A program made the position numbers and the translations under genes. From assembly GCF_008923185.1 (NCBI RefSeq), contig NZ_WBMT01000014.1:186001-250000 (forward strand): a DNA stretch of 64,000 bases. The letters run 5' to 3'. Positions 8,457-16,621 of the stretch are shown piece after piece (position 1 is the first letter of the stretch; each line of letters begins with the position of its first letter). The notes beneath the pieces were generated by a model. The model ran no database searches, had not been told where the DNA came from, and saw only the letters and a program-made list of their open reading frames with translations. The DNA is from Actinomadura rudentiformis (GTDB lineage: Bacteria > Actinomycetota > Actinomycetes > Streptosporangiales > Streptosporangiaceae).

Positions 8457-9452
8457 TCAGCAGGGATGGCAGTCGGTCTCCCATTCGCCCTGCTCGATGA
8501 TCTGCATCTCCACCCCTTGGGGGCGGTTGGCGGCGGTGACCTCGGCGAAGGCCCGGATCGTGGCGGTCTCGGCGGCGGTCATCCACATCGGCACCAGATG
8601 CTTGGGCGCCGCGTCGCGCAGGGGAATGAGCGCGAGGCCCTGCTGCGGGAAATGGTCCATGAGCGCGGTGATGCTGACGTAGAGGCCGCGCCCCCTGGCG
8701 ACCAGGAACAGCAGGTCTTCGACCGTGCGTTCCCGGCCGCCGCCCATGGTGAGCAGGTCGTCGGCCGTGTAGCGGAGGGCCCGGCCGGACGGGGTCGAAC
8801 GCTGCGTCCACAGGTCCCGGATCTCCGGGCGGACGGTGTTGCTCGGGTTGAGCAGCTCGTAGTCCACCAGATCGTCCCAGGTCACGGTCTCGAACGTGGT
8901 CAGCGGATGCCCCTCCGGGACGACGACCGCGCGGGGCGTGCTGATGAACGTGGAGCCGACGGTCAGGCCGGCGGCGGTCACCACCTTCGGATCGCCGCAA
9001 GGGGCCCAGCCCACGATGATGTCGTACTCCCCCGACGCGAGGAGGTCGTAGGGAATCAGCGCGGCGGGCAGCGGGACCGAGCCGACCTCCACGCTGCAGT
9101 CGGGATGGCGCTCCTCGAAAGCCGCCACCACCGGCGCGATGTAGCCGCCCGATCCCGGAAGGAAGCCGATCCGCAACCGGCCTCCGACGACGGTCGCCGC
9201 CTCGCGGGAGTCCCGGAGGGCGCCCATGAGCTGCTCGTAGCCCGCCAGTGCCTGGGTGTGGAACCGTTCACCGAGCACCGTCAACTCGACCTGCCGGCTG
9301 GAGCGCACGAACAGCGCCGCACCGATCTCACGTTCCAGCGAACGGATCATCTGGCTCACCCTGCCCTGCGTCACCCCCAGGCGCGCGGCCGCCCTTCCGA
9401 AATGCAGTTCGTCGGCCACGGCGAAGAACGCCTCGACCACACGAAGTTCCAT
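8457..9452 (-). CDS. LysR-family transcriptional regulator
   Basis: The 331-residue protein starts MELRVVEAFFAVADELHF, the LysR winged helix-turn-helix, with ARLGVTQGRVSQMIRSLE as the recognition region, then a two-lobed effector domain. The ATG at 9452 has AGGAAGGG upstream and matches the family start; the upstream extension of the open frame is rejected. A 7-bp-arm inverted repeat lies 28 bp upstream and is a natural autoregulatory site. No divergent gene is visible, so the target is not clear; the ferritin-like gene downstream is one possibility. Confidence 0.88.
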   Translation of the reverse strand: MELRVVEAFFAVADELHFGRAAARLGVTQGRVSQMIRSLEREIGAALFVRSSRQVELTVLGERFHTQALAGYEQLMGALRDSREAATVVGGRLRIGFLPGSGGYIAPVVAAFEERHPDCSVEVGSVPLPAALIPYDLLASGEYDIIVGWAPCGDPKVVTAAGLTVGSTFISTPRAVVVPEGHPLTTFETVTWDDLVDYELLNPSNTVRPEIRDLWTQRSTPSGRALRYTADDLLTMGGGRERTVEDLLFLVARGRGLYVSITALMDHFPQQGLALIPLRDAAPKHLVPMWMTAAETATIRAFAEVTAANRPQGVEMQIIEQGEWETDCHPC

Positions 9453-9918
9453 GCTGTCCCTTCCTGCGGAAGCTCCATGGTGGAACATCCGCGTTCCACA
9501 GATGCCTGCCCCGGGCGCCCGTCGAGAACGGCACGGCGAATCCTGATCCGGGCGACACTGCATTGAATCCACTCGACGCCTTCGACGTTCCCCGCCGGAC
9601 GAATTCGCTCCGTTTCGGACGACTTCGTTCGGTGTCGGACGGAGTCGATGTGTTGCGGGTCGTCCGTGCCCAGGTCAGTCGCCGGAATCACGCGCAGCCT
9701 GGAGGAGGCCCGGGATCGGTGGGGACGCGTGGCACGCCGTCGGCATTCCAGCATTGCGCACCGCGGATAGGGCAGCGAATAGGTTTTCGTCTAGATGGCC
9801 GACTGCGAAACGGCCACTCAGAATTGCAGCCGAGCCCTGCCCTAACTTCACGAGAGCGATTGTGGCGACCGCCGCCAAGGAGATCAATGGCGAAGTTCTC
9901 ATTGCACGATTAGCGGCC
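9453..9918. other. Intergenic region without a convincing gene
   Basis: Apart from the LysR inverted repeat, this 466-bp stretch has lower GC and no frame with the local codon bias. One minus-strand frame (from 9905) begins MRTSPLISLAAVATIALVK and looks like a signal peptide, but its third positions are not G/C-rich and it has no good ribosome site, so it is not called. Repeats of TTCGG/TCGGACG occur near 9600-9645. Confidence 0.5.
9480..9499. promoter_or_regulatory. Inverted repeat upstream of LysR gene
   Basis: GTGGAAC (9480-9486) and GTTCCAC (9493-9499) form perfect 7-bp arms with a 6-bp spacer, 28 bp upstream of the LysR start. The geometry includes T-N11-A, the minimal LysR box, and suggests autoregulation. 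Confidence 0.6.
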
Positions 9919-11019
9919 CTAATGCGATGAGCGCCCCTCATGCAGGGTGGCGATCACGTCGGGCCCGTACCCGGCGGCTGCCAGGGGCCTTTCGACGTCG
10001 GATACGAGGTCAGGAAGGTAGCCCAGGAGAACGTCCGCAGGCCCGGCGATCCGGAACTCTCCCAGGGCTGCGGGCATCAGCAGACTCCGTCCTGGACCGA
10101 GTTTGCCCCGCCACTCGTCCACGGCGATCTCCACTGCGGAACCCACGTTGCTCACAATGACGGCAGTGCCGAAAGAACCCCGGGCGGTCGCGCCCGCAGC
10201 GGCGCGCCACCTTTCGAGCGCGAAGTAAGGGCCGGCGCAGCAGATGACCCGCTCGCCGTCGTGGCCGACGGGGAGGGACAGACCTGGATGGAAGTCCGGG
10301 CGCGGCTCCGGTTTCCACTCGGCGAGCAGCATGTCCAGGTTCTTCTCCCATTCCCTCTCGGGGAGCCGGGAGCCGTCTTCGATGCGCCACGGCATGGCCG
10401 ACCGCTGGATGTTCGAGGTCTGCTCGATCTCGTACGCCAAGGTGTCCGGGCCGAAGCTGTGCAACGTCCCGGCAGGCACGTAGATGGTCTCGCCGGCACG
10501 CACGGGCACGCGCCGCATCACGGCGTCGTAGTCGCCCCGCACCAGGGCGTCACGCAACGTGGCGGCGTCCACTCCCGGTTTGACGCCGACCAGAGCGGTG
10601 GCGCCGGCAGCCGCTTCCAGGATGTGCCACGCCTCGGTCTTCCCGTTGGGCTCGCCTTCCAGCGTCCGGGCGTCCTCGTCGTCGGCGTGCAGGTGGACGG
10701 GCAGGGAGCGCGTGGCGTCGATGAATTTCGTCAGAATCGGGAAACGGTCGCCGCTCCATCCGGGACCCATGACCTCTTCGGGATATTTCAGCATCAGCGA
10801 GCGCAGGGACTCACCCGCGAGCGGACCCTCGTTCACCTCGCCGATGTGCCCGTCAACGTCGCTGACCTCCCACGCTTCGGCGATCCGGCCCGGCCGGGGC
10901 GCCGGCGAGCGCTTCAACCGGTCGACGATCGCCTGCCCGCCGAACACATGGCCCATCATGGGCGTGCTCAGGCTCAGCGGATACCAGTGCGGGCTCCTCT
11001 GCTGCGCTGGCTGGTTCAC
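9919..11019 (-). CDS. manA: Class I mannose-6-phosphate isomerase
   Basis: The 366-residue cupin-type isomerase interconverts fructose-6-phosphate and mannose-6-phosphate. WYPLSLSTP near the N-terminus, the zinc-site regions SLPVHLHADDEDA and GKTEAWHIL, and the later YVPAGTLHSFGPDTLAYE match class I phosphomannose isomerases (His, Glu and His ligands). The start is placed at the GTG at 11019 because homologues begin just before the WYPL motif; the ribosome site there is weak and the open frame runs to 11157. The gene stands alone between a LysR gene and a sigma factor. It could link the fructose operon to mannose-based glycoconjugate synthesis. Confidence 0.85.
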   Translation of the reverse strand: MNQPAQQRSPHWYPLSLSTPMMGHVFGGQAIVDRLKRSPAPRPGRIAEAWEVSDVDGHIGEVNEGPLAGESLRSLMLKYPEEVMGPGWSGDRFPILTKFIDATRSLPVHLHADDEDARTLEGEPNGKTEAWHILEAAAGATALVGVKPGVDAATLRDALVRGDYDAVMRRVPVRAGETIYVPAGTLHSFGPDTLAYEIEQTSNIQRSAMPWRIEDGSRLPEREWEKNLDMLLAEWKPEPRPDFHPGLSLPVGHDGERVICCAGPYFALERWRAAAGATARGSFGTAVIVSNVGSAVEIAVDEWRGKLGPGRSLLMPAALGEFRIAGPADVLLGYLPDLVSDVERPLAAAGYGPDVIATLHEGRSSH

Positions 11020-11223
11020 GAGAACACCACTACCCCGGCCCCAGCACCGCACATCAGGCGTGATCAGACTTGACGAACACTTGGGTGAGGCATGGGAGGC
11101 AAGAGCCAAGCGGTGTGACGCAGATATCAGCGGCCGGCGACGGAGGCGTGGATTCAAAAACGTTCACGGGGGGATGCTCGGCGGACAAATCAGACAGATC
11201 GTCGAGCTAGGAAGAGGAGCGAC

Positions 11224-12039
11224 GTGACGCTGACCGCGGACCTGCTTGTGGACGAGCGCACAGCCGATGACCGGGCGGCCGATGACCAGCTGGAGCTGTT
11301 CCGGCGGCTGCGCCGGTATCCCGAGGGCCACCCGGAGTGGTGGCGGATCCGTGAGGAGATCTTCCAGCAGTACCTGCCGCTGGTGCGGGGGCTGGCCGGC
11401 CGGTTCGCCCAGCGCGGCGAGCTCAAGGAGGACCTCCAGCAGGTCGGCATGGTCGGTCTGGTCAAGGCGGTCAACCGGTTCGACCCGGGCCGGGGCATCC
11501 CGTTCGAGGGGTACGCGACACCGACGATCCTGGGCGAGATCAAGCGCCACTTCCGGGATCGCGGATGGGCGATCCGGCCGCCGCGCACCATCCAGGAACT
11601 GCGCAACGAGCTCAACAAGGCGCGGGCAGACCTGACGCAGCGGCTGGGCCGCTCCCCCAGGGTCAGCGAGCTCGCCGAGCACACCGGCCGCGATCCCGAG
11701 GAGGTCATCGAGGCGATCGCCGCCGGGGAGGCCTACCAGACCAGGTCGTTCGACCAGCCGGCCGGCGAAGAGGACGAGGGTCTCGCCTACGCCGACCTGC
11801 TCGGGTACGAGGACGAGCAGCTCAACGTCGTGGAGTATCGCGAGGCCCTCAAGGCGGCGCTGGCGAGGCTGCCCGCGCGAGAACGGCGCATCGTGCTGCT
11901 GCGCTTCTACGGGAACCGCACCCAGTCCCAGATCGCGGAGGAGATCGGGGTCTCCCAGATGCACGTGTCACGGCTGCTTTCCCGGAGTCTCGCGCAACTG
12001 CGCGTGGAGGTCGGGGCCGCTCCCGCTACGGGGAGGTGA
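11224..12039 (+). CDS. SigB/SigF-type (group 3) RNA polymerase sigma factor
   Basis: The 271-residue sigma factor has region 2 (LKEDLQQVGMVGLVKAVNRF, then FEGYATPTILGEIKRHFR), region 3 (LGRSPRVSELAEHTG) and region 4 with its helix-turn-helix (SQIAEEIGVSQMHVSRLLSR). These are the marks of the SigB/SigF/SigG stress and sporulation group common in actinomycetes. The GTG at 11224 is preceded by GAGGAGC. No anti-sigma factor is adjacent; candidate partners in the window are the HATPase/SpoIIE protein at 44.6 kb and the multi-HAMP kinase. Its 3' end overlaps the convergent aminotransferase gene by 14 bp. Confidence 0.93.
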   Translation: MTLTADLLVDERTADDRAADDQLELFRRLRRYPEGHPEWWRIREEIFQQYLPLVRGLAGRFAQRGELKEDLQQVGMVGLVKAVNRFDPGRGIPFEGYATPTILGEIKRHFRDRGWAIRPPRTIQELRNELNKARADLTQRLGRSPRVSELAEHTGRDPEEVIEAIAAGEAYQTRSFDQPAGEEDEGLAYADLLGYEDEQLNVVEYREALKAALARLPARERRIVLLRFYGNRTQSQIAEEIGVSQMHVSRLLSRSLAQLRVEVGAAPATGR

Positions 12040-12838
12040 GCGGTTCGGCCTGGTAGGCCTTGTGGAGGAGCTCCACGAAGGAGCGCGCCTCGGGCAAGGG
12101 CACGGCGCCGACCCGGTGAACCGGGACGCCGGGCGTCCATGAGTTCATGACGACCGCGCCGGTCAACGAGGGCAGGTCGGTGAACGTGATCTCCTGGTCC
12201 CGCTGGGGGACGCCCATGCGCCTGAGCCTGCGCCGGACGATGCCCATGGTGACACCGCGCAGCATCTCGGCCACGGGCCACACCACGGTCGCGCCGTCCC
12301 AGAAAGCCAGGTTCCAGATCGTCGCCTCGCTGAGCCGGCCTCGGCGGTCGACGAACGCGGCGTCGTCGAAGCCCTGCTGACCGGCCTGGCGGAGGTAGTA
12401 GGTCTTGGCCACCTCGCCGACATGCTTGACGGCCGGGAGGTTCCGTTCGTGCTCGACCATCGCCAGCGAGAGCGGACCTTCCGGCCCGGAGGCGGGCGGC
12501 GCGGTACGGACCAGCACCTGGAGCTCCCGGACGGCCGTGGTGAACTCGCCCGCCGACGAGTAGACCGTCGCCGTGAGCGAGAGGTCGGCCGGTCCGTCCG
12601 CCAGCGCGGACTTCAGGTAGGACCGCACCTGGTCGTCGGGCAGAGCCTCACCGAACATCTCCATCGAGGCGGTCCGCAGACGTTCCAGATGGAGGTCGAG
12701 ACCGCGCACCTGCCCTCCGCGCACCTGCATGGCGGTGAAGTGGGCGTACCCGGCGAAGGCGAGCGGCGCCAGATCCTCGGCCGTCGCAGGCCCTCCGTTC
12801 CGGTGAACGGCGTAGGAGGCCTGGGTGTCCAAACTCAT
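12026..12838 (-). CDS. Class IV PLP-dependent aminotransferase / aminodeoxychorismate lyase-like
   Basis: The 270-residue fold-type IV PLP enzyme shows VKHVGEVAKTYYLRQAGQQ and FVDRRGRLSEATIWNLAFWD, the conserved block after the PLP lysine. The lysine in PAVKHVGE is the probable Schiff-base residue. Such proteins act as branched-chain or D-amino acid aminotransferases or 4-amino-4-deoxychorismate lyases; substrate cannot be decided here. The ATG at 12838 was chosen for GGGGA eight bases upstream. The gene is divergent from the small HEAT protein, with an inverted repeat in between, and overlaps the sigma gene tail-to-tail. Confidence 0.75.
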   Translation of the reverse strand: MSLDTQASYAVHRNGGPATAEDLAPLAFAGYAHFTAMQVRGGQVRGLDLHLERLRTASMEMFGEALPDDQVRSYLKSALADGPADLSLTATVYSSAGEFTTAVRELQVLVRTAPPASGPEGPLSLAMVEHERNLPAVKHVGEVAKTYYLRQAGQQGFDDAAFVDRRGRLSEATIWNLAFWDGATVVWPVAEMLRGVTMGIVRRRLRRMGVPQRDQEITFTDLPSLTGAVVMNSWTPGVPVHRVGAVPLPEARSFVELLHKAYQAEPLTSP

Positions 12839-12876
12839 GCTGTTCATCCCCATCGATAGAAACATCCGAAGCGTAC

Positions 12877-12903
12877 GCAACTAGCCGCATATGAGATAGT
12901 TGC
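12877..12903. promoter_or_regulatory. Inverted repeat in divergent promoter region
   Basis: GCAACTA (12877-12883) and TAGTTGC (12897-12903) form perfect 7-bp arms around 13 bp, in an AT-richer stretch that also contains a direct repeat of TTGCACA. It lies between the class IV enzyme (minus) and the HEAT protein (plus), where promoters of both must sit. The cognate regulator is unknown. Confidence 0.4.
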
Positions 12904-13020
12904 ACACGCTTCATATTGCACAAGCACTATAACCACAGGCGGCGACCACCTGCCGCGCACCGCTCGCCGGCGCCCCTGGACACACCTTCCGTGTCGGTGG
13001 CAGGCTCTAGGCTCGGGAGC

Positions 13021-13362
13021 ATGTCGCGGCGACGTTTTGATCAGGCCATGGAGCTCATGCGGAAGAAGGACCCCAAGGTCCAGGAGGACGCGTTCGACTT
13101 TCTCCGCGAGCACGCCGACGCGTACGTCGACGAGCTGATCGCGGAGTTCGCGGCGGAGCGGGACGATCCCGGGCTGCGCTGCTGGCTGCTGGAGCTCATC
13201 GCCGAGGCGCGGTCGCCACAGGCGCTGGACGTCTTCCGCAGCCAGTTGGAGAGCCTGGACGAGTCGTTGCGGTTCTGGGCTGTCCGCGGGCTGGAGATGC
13301 TCGACGACCGGGAGGCCGACCTGGCGCTCGACCAAGCGCGCGCCAACGGCTGGATCTCCTGA
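13021..13362 (+). CDS. Small HEAT-repeat-like protein
   Basis: The 113-residue protein is composed of amphipathic helix pairs: KVQEDAFDFLREHADAYVDE, LRCWLLELIAEARSPQALD and LRFWAVRGLEMLDDREAD, about three HEAT-type units. There is no signal peptide, no catalytic motif and no membrane segment. HEAT proteins of this size are usually scaffolds or lyase-like partners; no function is assigned. The ATG at 13021 follows a GC-rich leader without a strong ribosome site. Confidence 0.65.
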   Translation: MSRRRFDQAMELMRKKDPKVQEDAFDFLREHADAYVDELIAEFAAERDDPGLRCWLLELIAEARSPQALDVFRSQLESLDESLRFWAVRGLEMLDDREADLALDQARANGWIS

Positions 13363-13429
13363 CCTGGGCTCCTTCCCGATCCGGCAAAGAGACCGGAATA
13401 CCCGGGATGCGGTAGGGCAAAGAATCACC

Positions 13430-13948
13430 GTGACGGGTGATCGAGCGGTGCGCGTGGACACTGAGGTGGAGCTGCACGAGGCTCCGGCGACCCGAGGACT
13501 TCCCAGGTGGCTGGTCACCGCGCTGCGGTGCCTGGCGGTGGTGGCCGCGCTCGGCGTCCTGGCCGTCTTCTCGTACGTGGCGTTCCAGCTCACCCTCACC
13601 CCGATCCACGACAACGGGCAGGCGGGCGGCAACACCGATCCGGGCCGGTCGCTGCGCTTCTACCTCGACCAGCCGGCCCGGGACGCGCTCATCCAGCTCG
13701 GCGGCAATCTGATGTTGCTCGCGCCGCTCGGGATCCTGCTGCCGATCGTGTCGACCCGGCTGCGCGGGCCTCTGCGGCTGTTCGTGGTGGGCGGGCTGAT
13801 CTCGCTCGCGATCGAGACCACCCAGGGCCTGCTGGTCCAGGGCCGGGCGTTCGACATCGACGATGTGATCCTCAACGCCGCCGGCGTCGTGCTGGCCTAC
13901 CTCGTCATCGGGCGCAAGGTCTCCCACGTGGCGCGCGGACGGAGCTGA
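13430..13948 (+). CDS. VanZ-family membrane protein
   Basis: The 172-residue protein has four predicted transmembrane helices. The block LIQLGGNLMLLAPLGILLP and then SLAIETTQGLL with FDIDDVILNAAGVVLAYL is the VanZ-like signature (N-P-G, ET.Q, DxDD..N..G). VanZ proteins are linked to low-level teicoplanin resistance, but most chromosomal members have no known role. The GTG start at 13430 lies 67 bp after the HEAT gene, so they may be co-transcribed. Confidence 0.85.
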   Translation: MTGDRAVRVDTEVELHEAPATRGLPRWLVTALRCLAVVAALGVLAVFSYVAFQLTLTPIHDNGQAGGNTDPGRSLRFYLDQPARDALIQLGGNLMLLAPLGILLPIVSTRLRGPLRLFVVGGLISLAIETTQGLLVQGRAFDIDDVILNAAGVVLAYLVIGRKVSHVARGRS

Positions 13949-13984
13949 CGGCCGCGCGGAGGCCGCACGGAGGCCGGCCGGGTC

Positions 13985-14887
13985 CTAGCGGTCGCGGCGG
14001 TCGGCGGCGAGTTCTTCGAGCACCGACACGGCGGCGGCGACCGCGGGATGGTCGTCCGAACCCGAACGGATCAGGACCTCGGTCGTACGGCCCTTCCCCG
14101 GCATGGGGATGATCGCGACCCCCGGCGGCGGGTTCCCGCAGAGCAGCCCCGGCAGGATCGTCACGCCGAGCCCCAGCCCGACCAGCGCCAGCGCGGCGGC
14201 CAGATCGGTGTACTCGTGCTCGATCACCGGGGTGAAGCCGGCGCTGTGGCAGGCGTGCAAGGTCACGTCCCGGCAGCTGCTCGGCGCCGCCGTGGTGATC
14301 CACTTCTCGTCGCGCAGGACGGCCGGTCCCTCCTGTTCGACGGCCGGGCGGAGGCGTTCGGGGACCGCCATGGCCAGCGGGTCGTCGAAGAGGGGCCGTA
14401 CGGTGAGGCCCTCCGGAGCCGGGGTGCCGAGGTGCAGGTAGCGGTAGTGCAGCGCCACGTCCAGGTCACGCCGCTTCAGCATCGGGACCACGTCCTCGGG
14501 CTCGGCCTGGGTGATCCGCGGCCGGAGTCCGGGATGGCGTTCGGCGAGCGCCGCGACGAAGGGGGCGGCGACGGGCACGAGCGCGCTCGGGAAGAAGCCC
14601 ACCCGCAGCTCGCCGACCACCGTGTCACCGAGCGAGCGGACGATGCTTTGGGCCCGTTCCAGCTCGGCCAGAACGTGCTCGCTCTGCCGGGCCAGCGCGG
14701 CTCCGACGGCGGTGAGCCGCACGGTGCGACCCTCCCGGTGCAGCAGCGCCGCACCGGTCTCGGTCTCCAGCGCCCGGAGTTGCTGGGACACCGCCGAGGG
14801 CGTGACCTGGTGAATGTCGGCCACCGCGGTGACTGTGCCGTAGTCCGCCAAATCCCTGAGCAGGACGAGCCTCTTGACATCGAGCAT
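13985..14887 (-). CDS. LysR-family regulator of the liv/acyl-CoA synthetase operon
   Basis: The 300-residue protein has an N-terminal LysR HTH (MLDVKRLVLLRDLADYGTVT, then HQVTPSAVSQQLRALE) and an effector domain. The ATG at 14887 was chosen to match family starts; the upstream extension is discarded. It is divergent from livF with 142 bp between them, which includes a TCTCAC-G-GTGAGA box. By the usual LysR arrangement it should control the operon and itself, probably responding to the transported acid or its CoA ester. Confidence 0.88.
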   Translation of the reverse strand: MLDVKRLVLLRDLADYGTVTAVADIHQVTPSAVSQQLRALETETGAALLHREGRTVRLTAVGAALARQSEHVLAELERAQSIVRSLGDTVVGELRVGFFPSALVPVAAPFVAALAERHPGLRPRITQAEPEDVVPMLKRRDLDVALHYRYLHLGTPAPEGLTVRPLFDDPLAMAVPERLRPAVEQEGPAVLRDEKWITTAAPSSCRDVTLHACHSAGFTPVIEHEYTDLAAALALVGLGLGVTILPGLLCGNPPPGVAIIPMPGKGRTTEVLIRSGSDDHPAVAAAVSVLEELAADRRDR

Positions 14888-14959
14888 GAGGACCAGCCTG
14901 GCAGGTGAGGTCGACGGGGTGTTATCAAAGAGATACGGGCGGGACAAAACCCGCTCTTG

Positions 14960-14972
14960 TCTCACGGTGAGA
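14960..14972. promoter_or_regulatory. LysR box (T-N11-A) between regulator and liv operon
   Basis: TCTCACGGTGAGA is a 13-bp dyad whose ends are T and A separated by 11 bases, the classical LysR binding pattern. It lies in the divergent region 72 bp from the LysR start and 57 bp from livF. A related TCTCACA half-site follows at about 14987. Confidence 0.6.
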
Positions 14973-15029
14973 TGCGGGTCACACTCTCTCACATTGAGCC
15001 GAGCTGGAAACAACCACCGGACGGCGCTC

Positions 15030-15815
15030 ATGCTGAGTGTTCGGAATCTCGAGGTCGTCTACCACGATGTGATCCTGGTCCTGCGAGGCGTCAGCCTCGA
15101 GGTCCCCGAGGGAGAGATCGTCGCGCTCCTGGGCGCGAACGGAGCGGGCAAGACCACGCTGCTCCGCGCGATCTCCGGACTGCTCGACGTCCATGACGGC
15201 GAGGTCACCAAGGGGTCGGTGCTGCTCGACGGCCGCCCCATCCACGAACTGCCCCCGACCAGGGTCGTCCGCCTCGGCGTGCGGCAGGTCATGGAGGGGC
15301 GGCGCATCTTCGCCGAGCTGACCGTCGAGGAAAACCTGCGGCTGGGGGCGCACACCAACGCGGGCGCGCTCGCCGAGAACCTGGACCGCGTCTACGGACT
15401 GTTCCCGGTGATCAAGGAACGCCGGGGCCGTACGGCGGGCTACCTGTCCGGCGGCGAGCAGCAGATGCTCGCCGTGGGCCGGGCGCTGATGTCGGAGCCC
15501 AAGCTTCTCCTGCTGGACGAGCCGAGCCTGGGCTTGGCGCCCAAGATGGTGGAGCAGATCCGCGACATCATCGTGGAGATCAACCGGCAGGGCACCACGG
15601 TGTTGCTGGTGGAGCAGAACGCCACGATGGCGCTGGCCATCGCGGGCCACGGCTACGTCCTGGAGACCGGCAAGATCGTCATGGACCGGCCCGCCCAGGA
15701 GCTGCTCCAGGACGAGGACATCCGGGAGTTCTACCTGGGCCTCGGCGCGGAGGGCGCGGCCCGCTCGTTCCGCGATGTCAAGCACTACCGGCGGCGGAAG
15801 CGGTGGTTGTCGTGA
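15030..15815 (+). CDS. livF: Branched-chain-amino-acid-type ABC transporter ATPase LivF
   Basis: The 261-residue ABC ATPase has Walker A GANGAGKTT, signature LSGGEQQML, Walker B LLLLDEPSLGLAPK and H-loop LLVEQN, all typical of LivF. The ATG at 15030 (MLSVRNLEVVYHD) is the family start; the open frame upstream is not LivF-like. It is first in a six-gene operon and overlaps livG by 4 bp. The C-terminus carries a basic tail (RRRKRW). Confidence 0.92.
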   Translation: MLSVRNLEVVYHDVILVLRGVSLEVPEGEIVALLGANGAGKTTLLRAISGLLDVHDGEVTKGSVLLDGRPIHELPPTRVVRLGVRQVMEGRRIFAELTVEENLRLGAHTNAGALAENLDRVYGLFPVIKERRGRTAGYLSGGEQQMLAVGRALMSEPKLLLLDEPSLGLAPKMVEQIRDIIVEINRQGTTVLLVEQNATMALAIAGHGYVLETGKIVMDRPAQELLQDEDIREFYLGLGAEGAARSFRDVKHYRRRKRWLS

Positions 15816-16621
15816 GCCGTCCGGCGGAGGCGTCCGTGAAGGAAGATGTGGAGAGTGCTCCGATCCTGGAGCTGGCCGACGTGCGGCTGTCGTTCGCCGG
15901 CGTGACGGCGATCGACGGCGTCTCGTTCGGTGTCCGGCCGAACGAGCTGTTCGCCGTCATCGGGCCGAACGGCGCGGGCAAGACCTCGATCTTCAACGTG
16001 ATCTCGGGCGTCTACCGGCCCCAGGAGGGCCGGGTCACGTTCGACGGCACCGACCTGCTGGGGCGGCGGCCGCACGAGATCGCGAGCCTGGGCGTCGCGC
16101 GCACGTTCCAGAACGTCGAGCTCTTCGCCAACCTCACCGTCCTCGACAACCTGATGCTCGGACGCCACCAGCAGCTGCGGTACGGCGCGCTGGCCGGGAT
16201 GGCCTGGCTCGGCCGGGCGCGCAAGGCCGAGCTGGCCGCGCGGCTGGCGGTCGAGGACATCATCGACTTCCTGGAGCTGGAGCAGTGGCGCCGGCACACG
16301 GTCGGGCTGCTGCCGTACGGCGTGCAGAAGCGGGTCGAGCTGGGCCGGGCGCTGGCGCAGGAGCCCAAGCTGCTGCTGCTCGACGAGCCCGTGGCCGGCA
16401 TGAACCTCGAGGAGACCGAGGACATGGCCCGCTACATCCTCGACATCCGCGAGGAGCTCGGCATCCCGATGATCCTCGTCGAGCATGACATGGGCCTGGT
16501 GATGGACCTGGCCGACCGGGTGCTGGTCGTCGACTTCGGCGTGCCGATCGCGCTGGGCGCCCCCACCGACATCCGTACCGACCCCGAAGTCATCAGGGCA
16601 TATCTGGGGGAGGCCTCATGA
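15812..16621 (+). CDS. livG: Branched-chain-amino-acid-type ABC transporter ATPase LivG
   Basis: The 269-residue ABC ATPase has Walker A GPNGAGKTS, the LivG-type GVARTFQNVELFANLTVLDN, Walker B LLLLDEPVAGMN and H-loop LVEHDM. The signature region reads LLPYGVQKRVELG, the degenerate form usual in LivG. The GTG at 15812 overlaps the livF stop by 4 bp; a GTG three codons earlier is also possible. It pairs with LivF on the LivH/LivM membrane subunits. Confidence 0.92.
   Translation: MSRPAEASVKEDVESAPILELADVRLSFAGVTAIDGVSFGVRPNELFAVIGPNGAGKTSIFNVISGVYRPQEGRVTFDGTDLLGRRPHEIASLGVARTFQNVELFANLTVLDNLMLGRHQQLRYGALAGMAWLGRARKAELAARLAVEDIIDFLELEQWRRHTVGLLPYGVQKRVELGRALAQEPKLLLLDEPVAGMNLEETEDMARYILDIREELGIPMILVEHDMGLVMDLADRVLVVDFGVPIALGAPTDIRTDPEVIRAYLGEAS

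Noticed and set aside
9675..9905. Possible small secreted peptide starting MRTSPLISLAAVATIALVK
   Set aside because: Third positions lack the local G/C bias, there is no ribosome site and the rest of the frame is not protein-like.
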